From: Deltaproteobacteria bacterium
GTDB taxonomy: Bacteria > UBA10199 > JACPAL01
Assembly: GCA_016180855.1 (NCBI GenBank)
Contig: JACPAL010000003.1
Span: forward strand, 1-64,000
Reading direction: 5' to 3'
Length of the DNA stretch: 64,000 nucleotides
Shown here: piece by piece, positions 1 through 7,022 of the stretch
Layout: each line of letters starts with the position of its first letter
Position numbering within the stretch: position 1 is the stretch's first letter
Made by a program: the position numbers and the translations under genes
Notes under the pieces: generated by a model
Told to the model about the DNA's origin: nothing
Database searches by the model: none
What the model saw: only the letters and a program-made list of their open reading frames with translations

Positions 1-65
1 GATGTCGTCCCGCAGCCGATCAGTCCCAGGATCAACAGAAAAAGACAGGAAAAATATTTCTTCAT
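1..65 (-). CDS. Lipoprotein, N-terminal fragment (cut by window edge)
   Basis: Only the first 21 codons or so are present. They read as a lipoprotein signal peptide: Met-Lys-Lys, a run of Leu/Ile/Phe, then the lipobox L-I-G-C at about residues 16-19 followed by G-T-T. A G-rich stretch (GGGGGGTGGGG) just upstream of the ATG on the minus strand can serve as ribosome binding site. The mature protein lies outside the window, so no function can be given. It follows the nuclease gene on the same strand after about 220 bases. Confidence 0.7.
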   Translation of the reverse strand, partial: MKKYFSCLFLLILGLIGCGTT

Positions 66-289
66 AACCCCACCCCCCTATTTTTGTAGTTCTCCCCCAC
101 CAAACAGAGCAATACCGATGCCAATACCCTCTATTCTTATCCCCATAAAATCAATCAGAAAATTGAGGGGGAAGAAAAGAAAATGGGTGGAAATGAACCC
201 GATGGGTGTTGGGGGGGTGACGGTGAGATCACCATTCCCGCCTAGAATAAGAGTGCTCTCAGATTCTTCGGTAAGCTGAAAGGCGTGTA
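66..289. other. Intergenic stretch with no convincing gene
   Basis: This stretch separates the nuclease gene from the partial lipoprotein gene. It allows a 73-codon minus-strand reading frame, but its product is low in complexity (G-I-G-I-G-I type runs), has no domain and overlaps the nuclease stop, so I treat it as noncoding. I see no clear terminator or RNA gene here. Confidence 0.4.
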
Positions 290-1201
290 CTAACTCCACT
301 TTGGACAGGCCTTTTTAAAAAAGCACCAATGGCAGGTCTGTTCGTTTTCGGTAAACGGAAAGTCTTCTTCTTGGGCGATATTTTTCTCCGGATTTCTTAA
401 AAGCTTTTTCATCCCGTTAATCGAATTCCGGATGTAGTGCTTGGCAAAGTCCATCTTCGCCTCAATCATCCTCCGGGCGGTCTGTTTACCGGTATTGACA
501 TTGCTTTCAATCGTCTCAATCTTTTCCGTCGGTATCTTGAAAAAGTCGCGGGAGAAGAGACCATAACAATCCAGTTGGATCTCATTATCAACGTCTTCCG
601 AGCTTCCGGTTTTCCAGTCGACAATTTTCAGCCCTTCTTCATTCATGTAGGCAAAGTCTATTTTCACGTAAACCAGTGTCCCCTCAAAATGGAAGTTCTG
701 CATTGTTTCAATGAGTTTCCAATTCTCTAATGGGACCGGTTTGACCCGCTCGGGGAAGATGATGTTGGTAAAAGTCGTAAAGCACCGCTTGGCCGTCTCA
801 TGAACAGCAACCCACTTTTCATCCGGGATGTTTTTTTCATACTCATGTTCATAGAGCCCCAATAACTTTCCCGGCCTCTCACGATATTTTTTGTCGCGAG
901 ATTCCTTAAATTCACGGCGCATCCTCTGTGTTAATTGAGTCAGAAAATTCTCCGCGGGCAGCTCTTTTGTTTGTTGATAATGCTTCAAGGTATTCTCAAT
1001 CGTGTGGTGAACCACCTCGCCCAACCACATATGGCGGCTTTTGAGGTTTTTAAGAATGTAGAGCTCACGACTTTTTGGGTTCGCAGAGGCATCCCACCCT
1101 CCCCAGGAGCCATAATGATGATAGTAATACTGCCTCGGACATTCCCGGAATTTCTCATCCCGCGACTTGGACCAGGAAAATTGGTTTTGCAGGATTCCCA
1201 T
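290..1201 (-). CDS. PD-(D/E)XK nuclease, RecB/Cas4-like, with Fe-S cysteines
   Basis: A 303-residue stand-alone nuclease of the RecB/Cas4/AddB type. Visible motifs are the N-terminal S-W-S-x-x-R segment with Cys21, the GEVVHH histidine (about 65), Asp182, the D-W-K core at Asp195-Lys197, and a Q-x-x-x-Y motif at 209-213. The C-terminal C-x2-C-x5-C (290, 293, 299) with Cys21 makes the four-cysteine 4Fe-4S set known from Cas4 and AddB. The catalytic residues look intact. The family cuts DNA ends, but no helicase partner, cas gene or repeat array is near. It is divergently transcribed from the methyltransferase gene. Function inferred from motifs; its biological role (repair or defence) is open. 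Confidence 0.82.
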   Translation of the reverse strand: MGILQNQFSWSKSRDEKFRECPRQYYYHHYGSWGGWDASANPKSRELYILKNLKSRHMWLGEVVHHTIENTLKHYQQTKELPAENFLTQLTQRMRREFKESRDKKYRERPGKLLGLYEHEYEKNIPDEKWVAVHETAKRCFTTFTNIIFPERVKPVPLENWKLIETMQNFHFEGTLVYVKIDFAYMNEEGLKIVDWKTGSSEDVDNEIQLDCYGLFSRDFFKIPTEKIETIESNVNTGKQTARRMIEAKMDFAKHYIRNSINGMKKLLRNPEKNIAQEEDFPFTENEQTCHWCFFKKACPKWS

Positions 1202-1261
1202 CTAAAAAGTCATACAAACTTTAAGTTGTCTAGGCAACCCCGGTTTGATATCGACCTGTTA

Positions 1262-1828
1262 ATGGATTTTCTGATCCTCCTCGCCACATTGATCTGGCTC
1301 CCGCTCGTTCCCCTTCGCCTCTTTTTGCACAGCGGGATCGGCTTCTGGAAAGACAAAGGAGGGAAATCGTATCTCTTCTTTCTGGTTTACTGGGTCCTCT
1401 TCGGTCTGTTGCTGCTGATCTTTGCCCCAAAATTCGTCGCGTGGAAGTTTGCCCCTTTTCACGGGAGTTTTGAGACGGGCCTGCTCCTGGTCGTCTCGGC
1501 CCTCCTCTTTCATCTCTGGACAATCCGAACACTGGGTCTTAAAACATTCTCAACCCGTCCCGAAGTGACGCCGGAGAAGGTCAAGGCAACACTCGTGGCA
1601 ACCGGCCCTTATCGCCTCGTCCGACATCCGTTTTATTTCATGGAGTGGTTCCTCCTCTTGGGGATCGCCCTCGTGACCTCCTCCTGGATGATGGTCAGCA
1701 TCCTGGTTGCGAACATACTGACAATCCCCTGGGTCACCACCTTTGAAGAGAAAGAACTCACCCAAAGATTCGGTGAAAGTTATCGGGAATACCAGAGACA
1801 GGTTCCCAGACTGATCCCATTCATTTAA
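1262..1828 (+). CDS. Isoprenylcysteine/phospholipid methyltransferase-like membrane protein
   Basis: A 188-residue integral membrane protein with four or five hydrophobic segments. The C-terminal half carries the signature of the ICMT/PEMT family: L-V-A-T-G-P-Y-R-L-V-R-H-P-F-Y (residues about 111-125), then E-E-K-E-L and Y-x-x-Y-x-x-x-V-P-R near the end. These residues form the S-adenosylmethionine and substrate pocket in the family. The substrate is not predictable; bacterial members methylate lipids or small thiols. I chose the ATG at 1262 because the longer reading frame upstream runs antisense through the nuclease gene. It lies two bases before the acyl-CoA dehydrogenase gene, so the two are probably cotranscribed. 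Confidence 0.75.
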   Translation: MDFLILLATLIWLPLVPLRLFLHSGIGFWKDKGGKSYLFFLVYWVLFGLLLLIFAPKFVAWKFAPFHGSFETGLLLVVSALLFHLWTIRTLGLKTFSTRPEVTPEKVKATLVATGPYRLVRHPFYFMEWFLLLGIALVTSSWMMVSILVANILTIPWVTTFEEKELTQRFGESYREYQRQVPRLIPFI

Positions 1829-1829
1829 T

Positions 1830-2981
1830 ATGCCTTCGTATGATTTGACATCCGAACAGGAGCTCCTTCGAAAAACGGTCCGTGATTTTTCCGAGAGAGA
1901 GATCAAGCCGATTGCCCAAAAACTGGATGAGAAGGAGGAATTCTCTTATGAGCTCGTCTCCAAAATGGGGGGGCTTGGGCTCTTTGGGATGACCGTTTCC
2001 CCCGATTACGGCGGTCAGGGGCTGGATGCCTTGTCCTACATCATTGCGGTTGAGGAACTGGCAAGGGTCGACGGCTGTCAGGCGGCAACAGTTGCCGCCG
2101 AAAATGGACTGGGCATTGGACCTATCTACAATTTTGGGAGTGAGGCGCAGAAGAAAAAATATCTGCCGGATCTCTGTGCGGGAAGAAAACTGTGGGGATT
2201 CGGCCTGACAGAACCAAACGCGGGCAGCGACGCTGCCAATTCTTCCACCCGTGGTGAGTTGAAAAGCGGACAGTGGATCATCAACGGCTCCAAGATTTTT
2301 ATCACCAATGGGGCCTCCCGGGTTACCGCCGGTGCAACCGTTCAGTGTGTGACCGGCATTCAGAAAGATGGGAAGAAGGAGCTCTCCTGCATTATCGTGG
2401 AAACGGGAACGAACGGTTTCACCACCCAAGAGATGCATCACAAGATGACCTGGCGATCGACCAATACCGGCGAGCTCTACTTTGACAATGTAAAGGTGCC
2501 CGAGGGGAATCTTCTGGGCAAAAAGGGAGAAGGGTTCAAACAGATGTTGGCAACCCTCGATGGAGGACGTCTCGCCATCGCTGCCCTCGGCGTCGGTGGA
2601 GCCCAGGGGGCATTTGAGGCCGCCTTGCGCTACGCGAAGGAACGAAAGACCTTTGGAGAGACCTTGTCAAAGCATCAGTCAATCGCCTTCAAGCTGGCCG
2701 ATATGGCAACCGAAATTGAACTGGCGCGAACCCTTCTTTACAAGGCCTGTTGGCTCAAGGATCAAGGCCGGCCCTTCAAAAAAGAGGCAGCCATGGCCAA
2801 ACTGTATGCCTCGGAGATGATGGGACGTGTTGCCGATGCCGCCGTCCAGATCCATGGCGGTTACGGCCTCATGGAAGAATACCCCGTCGCCAAGTTTTAC
2901 CGGGACCAGAGACTTCTCGAGATCGGTGAAGGAACCTCAGAAGTACAGCGGATCGTCATATCCCGGGAATTGGGTTGCTAA
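1830..2981 (+). CDS. Acyl-CoA dehydrogenase
   Basis: A full-length (383-residue) FAD-dependent acyl-CoA dehydrogenase, the first oxidative step of beta-oxidation or branched-chain amino-acid breakdown, passing electrons to ETF. Seen in order: an N-terminal helical domain (F-S-E-R-E-I-K-P), the middle-domain signature G-L-T-E-P-N-A-G-S-D (about 130-139), the W-I-N-G-S-K-I-F-I-T-N-G flavin segment, and a C-terminal domain with Q-x-x-G-G-Y-G and I-x-E-G-T-S-E-V-Q-R. The E-E-Y-P segment after G-G-Y-G has acidic residues in the usual place for the catalytic glutamate. Short-chain specificity is plausible but not shown. It is flanked by a methyltransferase-like gene and an alpha/beta hydrolase. Confidence 0.93.
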   Translation: MPSYDLTSEQELLRKTVRDFSEREIKPIAQKLDEKEEFSYELVSKMGGLGLFGMTVSPDYGGQGLDALSYIIAVEELARVDGCQAATVAAENGLGIGPIYNFGSEAQKKKYLPDLCAGRKLWGFGLTEPNAGSDAANSSTRGELKSGQWIINGSKIFITNGASRVTAGATVQCVTGIQKDGKKELSCIIVETGTNGFTTQEMHHKMTWRSTNTGELYFDNVKVPEGNLLGKKGEGFKQMLATLDGGRLAIAALGVGGAQGAFEAALRYAKERKTFGETLSKHQSIAFKLADMATEIELARTLLYKACWLKDQGRPFKKEAAMAKLYASEMMGRVADAAVQIHGGYGLMEEYPVAKFYRDQRLLEIGEGTSEVQRIVISRELGC

Positions 2982-2986
2982 AACTG

Positions 2987-3751
2987 ATGATCACCTTCCT
3001 GGTGACAAAACTGCTCTTTTTCCCCGTGAAGCCGATTGCCGTTCTCCCTTCCCAATCTGAAATCCCGTACGAAGAGGTCCGTTTTCGCAATGAGGAAGGA
3101 CTGTTGCTCCATGGATGGTTCTTTCCCGGAAAGATACCACGACGCACTCTCCTTTTTTGTCATGGAAATGCGGGAAACATCGGGGACCGGCTTGAGAAGA
3201 TCAAGTTCCTGTATCGGATCGGATGGAATATTTTTATTTTTGATTACCGAGGTTATGGTGGCAGTGAAGGTTCTCCGACGATTGAGGGGCTCCAAAGAGA
3301 TACCGACGCCGCCTATCGTTGGCTTGTTTCAGGAAAAGAGACCACAAAAATTCCGCCGGAGCAAATCATCCTGTGGGGTGAATCCCTCGGAGGGGCATTA
3401 GCCACTGACCTCGCAGCGCGGGAAAATATCGGAGGTCTTATTCTGCAAAGTACCTTCACCTCCCTTCATGACATAGGAAAGAGACACTACCCCTTTGTCC
3501 CTTCCTCGCTCGTCCCCGACGTTTACCGTTCCATCGACACGATTCGAAAAATCCGCACCCCCTTGCTTGTGGTCCACGGAACAGAGGATGAGACGGTCCC
3601 GTTTGGTATGGGGAGACAACTTTACGAGTCAGCCCCGCATCCCAAACGTTTTTACGAGATCAAGGGGGGGCACCACAATGACTGCACCGCGGTGGGAAAA
3701 GGGGAATACCTCCGACAAATCGAGGAGTTTCTAAATGAGATCGGCGTTTAA
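2987..3751 (+). CDS. Alpha/beta hydrolase (serine hydrolase)
   Basis: About 254 residues with a hydrophobic N-terminus that could be a membrane anchor, then an alpha/beta-hydrolase fold of the BEM46/YfhR kind. Visible are the oxyanion-loop segment F-C-H-G-N-A-G-N, D-Y-R-G-Y-G-G-S-E-G, the nucleophile elbow G-E-S-L-G-G (Ser about 133), the acid in H-G-T-E-D-E (Asp about 201) and the C-terminal K-G-G-H-H (His about 229). The triad is complete; the substrate is unknown. A TTG at 2975 in the same frame, overlapping the dehydrogenase stop, is an alternative start. Probably the last gene of the acyl-CoA dehydrogenase unit. Confidence 0.8.
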   Translation: MITFLVTKLLFFPVKPIAVLPSQSEIPYEEVRFRNEEGLLLHGWFFPGKIPRRTLLFCHGNAGNIGDRLEKIKFLYRIGWNIFIFDYRGYGGSEGSPTIEGLQRDTDAAYRWLVSGKETTKIPPEQIILWGESLGGALATDLAARENIGGLILQSTFTSLHDIGKRHYPFVPSSLVPDVYRSIDTIRKIRTPLLVVHGTEDETVPFGMGRQLYESAPHPKRFYEIKGGHHNDCTAVGKGEYLRQIEEFLNEIGV

Positions 3752-3797
3752 ATAGCCAAATGCCTTATCCCGTGGATATTTTGACTAAGTGTCACAG

Positions 3798-3897
3798 AAA
3801 TTCTCTTTAAGCCAGGAGCCCTGAGAAGGGCACCGGAGGCGTACTTGGAAGTACGTCGAGGATGCCCGACGAAGGGCGACGCCGCGTAAAGGAATTT
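3798..3897. repeat. Palindromic dispersed repeat, copy A
   Basis: About 100 bases with imperfect inverted ends (AAATTCTCTTTA left, TAAAGGAATTT right) around a perfect core palindrome CGTACTTGGAAGTACG at 3840-3855. The core and its flanks resemble the other copies in this window (8322, 10848 and 19245), though this copy is a divergent subtype. It lies in the gap of about 350 bases between the hydrolase and the exported-protein genes. That gap otherwise holds short hairpins and the sigma-54-like promoter, but no gene. Confidence 0.6.
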
Positions 3898-4050
3898 ATG
3901 GGGCACGACACTGGAGCCGACTGAAATTCGGTCGATACCAACCAAAAAGTAGACGGTCGCACTCCTACAGTAAAAACGACCCGATGGTCCCCAAGACAAA
4001 AACCAATATTTTATCAACGGGTTTTTAGAAAAATCCCGATAACCCGATCT

Positions 4051-4067
4051 TTGGCACAAATGTTGAA
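4051..4067 (+). promoter_or_regulatory. Sigma-54-type (-24/-12) promoter
   Basis: TTGGCAC-N5-TTGA matches the sigma-54 consensus TGGCAC-N5-TTGC with exact spacing and one mismatch (A for the last C). It is 32 bases upstream of the first exported-protein gene, whose ribosome site AAAGGAG is at 4084-4090. An inverted repeat (ACGGGT ... ACCCG) lies just upstream at about 4018-4046. A sigma-54 activator gene lies in the same gene block, which supports the assignment. Confidence 0.6.
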
Positions 4068-4098
4068 TAGGCCGACGATACAGAAAGGAGATTCAAAT

Positions 4099-4524
4099 AT
4101 GAATCACAAACTAACGGGTTTCGCTGCTGTGGCCCTGATCATGGCAGCAACAACGACAATCCACGCCTGGACGATCAACAGCAGGATTGGAGACAATCGA
4201 CAGATTGACAACGCCAACCGCCAAAGGGTCGGTGGGAACGCCTATCAAGACTCGTACAACACGAATCATTCCAATAATCAAAGCACGACCCATCGGAATG
4301 ACAATCGCTCCTGGAGCGATAGCCGTAACATGAGTGATAACCGTCAGGACCATCAGCGTCACCAGTCCCATAACCTCGGTGACAACTCGGTCATGATCAA
4401 CGGTGCCTATCAAAGTCAGGTTGGACACAAAGGGGTCGGTGTTGTCGGTCTTCAGGGATCTAATAACCTTATCGACAACTCCATCTCCGGAAATTTCGGA
4501 CTCGGTCATACTATTGTAAAATGA
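4099..4524 (+). CDS. Small exported Asn/His-rich protein, first of three
   Basis: A 141-residue protein of no recognised family. The N-terminus is a Sec signal peptide (M-N-H-K, then a hydrophobic stretch ending T-I-H-A-W, cleavage near residue 24). The mature part is very rich in Asn, Ser, Asp, His and Gln, has no Cys, and ends in a beta-prone segment: H-N-L-G-D-N-S, Q-V-G-H, N-N-L-I-D-N-S-I. That segment recurs in the next two genes. The start at 4099 has a good AAAGGAG nine bases upstream; the frame is open further upstream without support. Its composition and the CsgG-like pore gene downstream suggest an exported surface or fibre-forming protein. This is inference, as classical curli repeats are not present. 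Confidence 0.75.
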   Translation: MNHKLTGFAAVALIMAATTTIHAWTINSRIGDNRQIDNANRQRVGGNAYQDSYNTNHSNNQSTTHRNDNRSWSDSRNMSDNRQDHQRHQSHNLGDNSVMINGAYQSQVGHKGVGVVGLQGSNNLIDNSISGNFGLGHTIVK

Positions 4525-4850
4525 ACCGTTCAATCAAAACAGTGTTTCTCACCATCTTGTCCCTCCTCCTTTCCCCATCTCTTTTCGCCTTCTGTTTACA
4601 GGAGTGTGAAAGAGGATCCGCAGGAAGAAAAGGGCCATCAGCGATTGGATCGGTCGGCTCCATCGGATGGCAGAGCAATGATAATCGTCTTCGTAGCCAT
4701 AATTTTGGCAACAACAGCACAGCCATCCTGGGGGACATGAATATCCGGGTGGGACACGAAAGAATCGAGATCAACGGCATGAGGGACTCGCAAAACAGTA
4801 TGATCGACGCCTCCATCACGTCGATTGTTAATTTGGGAGGTTCGCAATGA
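4521..4850 (+). CDS. Small exported protein, second of three
   Basis: A 109-residue protein beginning with a signal peptide (cleavage near L-F-A-F, residue 23), followed by a short Cys-containing segment (C-L-Q-E-C) and a beta-prone region. The region H-N-F-G-N-N-S, R-V-G-H-E-R-I-E-I-N-G, Q-N-S-M-I-D-A-S-I aligns with the end of the preceding protein, so the two are distant paralogues. Its ATG overlaps the previous stop (ATGA), which indicates translational coupling. Likely exported through, or assembled with, the CsgG-like protein encoded two genes downstream. No known family recognised. Confidence 0.72.
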   Translation: MNRSIKTVFLTILSLLLSPSLFAFCLQECERGSAGRKGPSAIGSVGSIGWQSNDNRLRSHNFGNNSTAILGDMNIRVGHERIEINGMRDSQNSMIDASITSIVNLGGSQ

Positions 4851-5230
4851 AGAAAAAATCAGGCCGGCCCGTTCTCGGTGTCATCGTCATCAAAATGTTG
4901 CTCGCGGCAACAGCAATCGCCCTTGATCCCAATCCAAAAGATCCCGTTCTCTTAAACAACCTTCATGAGGCAAGGGTTAAGCAGGAGGATCATGAAAATG
5001 TCGTTCGGGTTATCCAACAACCGATCCAGATGATGCAGGGGAATCTCTGTCAACCGATTGAGATGGCACGGCAAAGGATCCGGGACTTGGGTTCCAGCAA
5101 GAAATGGGGTGACGGAACAATCAACGTGGAGGCGGGACACGGGGAGATTAACGTCGAGAGTAATGCCGGGACGATTAATAACAGTGTCAATGTCCAGATG
5201 GTGACCCAAAATGATCGCCGATGTTTCTAG
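4847..5230 (+). CDS. Small exported protein, third of three
   Basis: A 127-residue protein with a basic N-terminus (M-K-K-K-S-G-R) and a hydrophobic signal segment ending near A-I-A-L (about residue 26). The middle is helical (N-L-H-E-A-R-V-K-Q-E-D). The end, G-T-I-N-V-E-A-G-H-G-E-I-N-V then G-T-I-N-N-S-V-N-V, has the same G-H ... N-x-I-[DN]-x-S pattern as the two preceding proteins. It overlaps its neighbours at both ends (ATGA with 4850; about 20 bases with the CsgG-like gene). No family recognised; the role is inferred from context. Confidence 0.7.
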   Translation: MKKKSGRPVLGVIVIKMLLAATAIALDPNPKDPVLLNNLHEARVKQEDHENVVRVIQQPIQMMQGNLCQPIEMARQRIRDLGSSKKWGDGTINVEAGHGEINVESNAGTINNSVNVQMVTQNDRRCF

Positions 5231-6209
5231 ATTCTTTGCCGTTCTCTTTTTGTTTCTCCCGCTATCCCTCCCGGCCTCCAATTTCCCCAAACAGGGGCCC
5301 AAGGCGCGCGTGGCTGTCGCCCAGTTTGGAACAACCGACCGCTTCGCCTCGGTCTATGGGGGTTGGAATATCGGCGGGGGATTGGCCGCCCAACTGGTGA
5401 CCTCCTTGATTGATTCAAGGCGCGTTGTTGTCGTTGAGCGTGCCATCTTGTCACGCGTCCTCATGGAACAGGAACTCGGTCAGGCCAACCTCTCTTCCCC
5501 TTTTACCCAAATTCCTGCCGGACACCTTCTCGGTGTTGACTATCTCATTGTTGGCGAGGTGACCGAGTTTGAAGAGAAACAGATGGGAGGGGGGGGTGGC
5601 TTGTCGATCATGAAGGGGTTCGGCCCAAAAATCAGCAGTGACATGGTGGCGGCCCATGTTGGGATCGATCTACGGGTGATTGACACGCGAACCGGAGAGA
5701 TCCTCCATTCCCACCGGGCCCAAGGACGTGCCTGGGAAAAGGCATTCGGGGCAAAGATCAATTACAAATTCATCGAGTTTGGTGGCGACCTGTTCCATAA
5801 AACCCCCCTCGGAAAGGCAACCCGCAGGGCGATTGAAAACGCACTGCTCTTCATTCTAGAGGTCATCGAAAAAAGGACTGCCGATTTTTCCTGGATGGCC
5901 CGTGTCATTGAGGTTGAGGAGAATCGGGTCTATTTTGATGCCGGCAGCGAACAAAAAATCAGAGAAGGAGACCGGTTTCGTGTCAGCACGGTCCAAAAGG
6001 TTTTGACCGATCCTGAGACCAATGAAGTGCTAGGACTCTTGGAGAAGGAGATGGGGAAAATCGTCGCTATCCAGGCATTGCCCAAATTTACGAAGGCGCG
6101 GATCGTCGGATCTTTTCGACCTAAAATAGGAGATCTGGTGCGTCTGGAGGGAGACAGCCAATATGATTCGGGTGATCTTCATCCCGAAGGTTACCAGATC
6201 TTGGATTAG
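5211..6209 (+). CDS. CsgG-like outer-membrane export protein without lipobox
   Basis: A 332-residue protein whose first half matches the CsgG/curli export family. After a signal peptide come R-V-A-V-A-Q-F-G, a G-G-W-N-I-G-G-G-L-A-A-Q-L segment, V-V-V-V-E-R-A-I-L-S-R-V-L-x-E-Q, G-V-D-Y-L-I-V-G-E-V-T-E-F and D-L-R-V-I-D-T-R-T-G-E-I-L. CsgG forms the outer-membrane pore for curli subunits. Unlike canonical CsgG, the signal region ends P-A-S-N with no lipobox cysteine. About 100 extra C-terminal residues (V-Y-F-D-A-G-S-E-x-K-I-R-E-G-D-R-F and onward) resemble a small beta domain of the FlgT C-terminal kind. It overlaps the third exported gene and is followed by a TPR lipoprotein. Confidence 0.8.
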   Translation: MIADVSRFFAVLFLFLPLSLPASNFPKQGPKARVAVAQFGTTDRFASVYGGWNIGGGLAAQLVTSLIDSRRVVVVERAILSRVLMEQELGQANLSSPFTQIPAGHLLGVDYLIVGEVTEFEEKQMGGGGGLSIMKGFGPKISSDMVAAHVGIDLRVIDTRTGEILHSHRAQGRAWEKAFGAKINYKFIEFGGDLFHKTPLGKATRRAIENALLFILEVIEKRTADFSWMARVIEVEENRVYFDAGSEQKIREGDRFRVSTVQKVLTDPETNEVLGLLEKEMGKIVAIQALPKFTKARIVGSFRPKIGDLVRLEGDSQYDSGDLHPEGYQILD

Positions 6210-6219
6210 AGGTTCCCTC

Positions 6220-7008
6220 ATGAAACGTTGGCCTGCCATTCTTCTTGTCGCTGTTTTAATAACCGGCTGTGCAAGCTCGCGCCACTCCCTCTGGCGGGGT
6301 GTTTTTCAGGAAGAGATTCAAGAGGCAAAGCGGCAGATTCAGATAGGACAATCACGTCAGGCGATCGATGAATTATCGATGCTCCTGGAGATCGATCCTG
6401 ACAACCTCGAGGCACTTTTCTTGAGGGCATCGGCCTACCAGAGGTTTGAAGAATTTCATCTGGCCATTTTGGACTATCAACACTCGCTTAAAAAAGATCC
6501 CGATTTTGAAAAGGCCCACTTCAATCTCGGAATGATCTATGCTTTTAAATTGAGAGACCGGGAAAAAGGGCTTGCCCACCTGGATCAATTTCTCTCCTTG
6601 AATCCGGATCACCCGGCTGCATTTGCCGCTGCCAAGGCGATGCGTTGGCTCGATCAAGAAACTGAGGCGGCGGAAATAGAGACTTCTTTTGAAAAAGTTG
6701 AATCGATCCCCGATGAAAGCCAAAAAAGAATACTGCTTGAAAAATGGATTGAAAAACATCCCGACTCGGCGAGGGGTCACTACCTCCTGGCAACGGTCCT
6801 GCTGACCAATCATGAGGAGGAAAAGGCACTGCAAGAATATAAAATGACCGTCCGCCTTTCACCGACCTTCGCCGAGGCCCACCGGTCCCTGGGACAATTG
6901 CTGCTCAAGAGAAAAAAAGAGGAAGGAAGAATTCATTTGAAAAAAGCAGCCCTTTTCGCCCCTCATGAAACGGCAGGGTCGATTGACAGAAGTGATTCCT
7001 CCTTTTAG
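6220..7008 (+). CDS. TPR-repeat lipoprotein
   Basis: A 262-residue lipoprotein: M-K-R-W, a hydrophobic stretch and the lipobox L-I-T-G-C (Cys about 17). The rest consists of tetratricopeptide repeats, for example A-I-D-E-L-S-M-L-L-E-I-D-P-D-N-L-E-A-L, A-I-L-D-Y-Q-H-S-L-K-K-D-P-D-F-E-K-A and A-L-Q-E-Y-K-M-T-V-R-L-S-P-T. TPR lipoproteins of this kind act as periplasmic scaffolds for outer-membrane assembly. I chose the ATG at 6220 because the signal peptide starts there; the frame is open further upstream inside the CsgG-like gene. It sits 10 bases after that gene, so it probably works with it. Confidence 0.8.
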   Translation: MKRWPAILLVAVLITGCASSRHSLWRGVFQEEIQEAKRQIQIGQSRQAIDELSMLLEIDPDNLEALFLRASAYQRFEEFHLAILDYQHSLKKDPDFEKAHFNLGMIYAFKLRDREKGLAHLDQFLSLNPDHPAAFAAAKAMRWLDQETEAAEIETSFEKVESIPDESQKRILLEKWIEKHPDSARGHYLLATVLLTNHEEEKALQEYKMTVRLSPTFAEAHRSLGQLLLKRKKEEGRIHLKKAALFAPHETAGSIDRSDSSF

Positions 7009-7022
7009 ACTCCACGAGCTTT

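Noticed and set aside
78-299. 73-codon minus-strand reading frame
   Set aside because: Low-complexity product, no domain, overlaps the nuclease stop; no ribosome site.
935-1261. N-terminal extension of the methyltransferase frame
   Set aside because: It lies antisense within the nuclease gene; the membrane protein starts naturally at 1262.
3748-4059. 103-codon minus-strand reading frame
   Set aside because: It runs through repeat copy A and its product is not protein-like.
4099-4524. Classical curli subunit CsgA
   Set aside because: The S-x5-Q-x-G-x-x-N-x-A repeats are not present; only general Asn/Gln/Gly richness and context remain.
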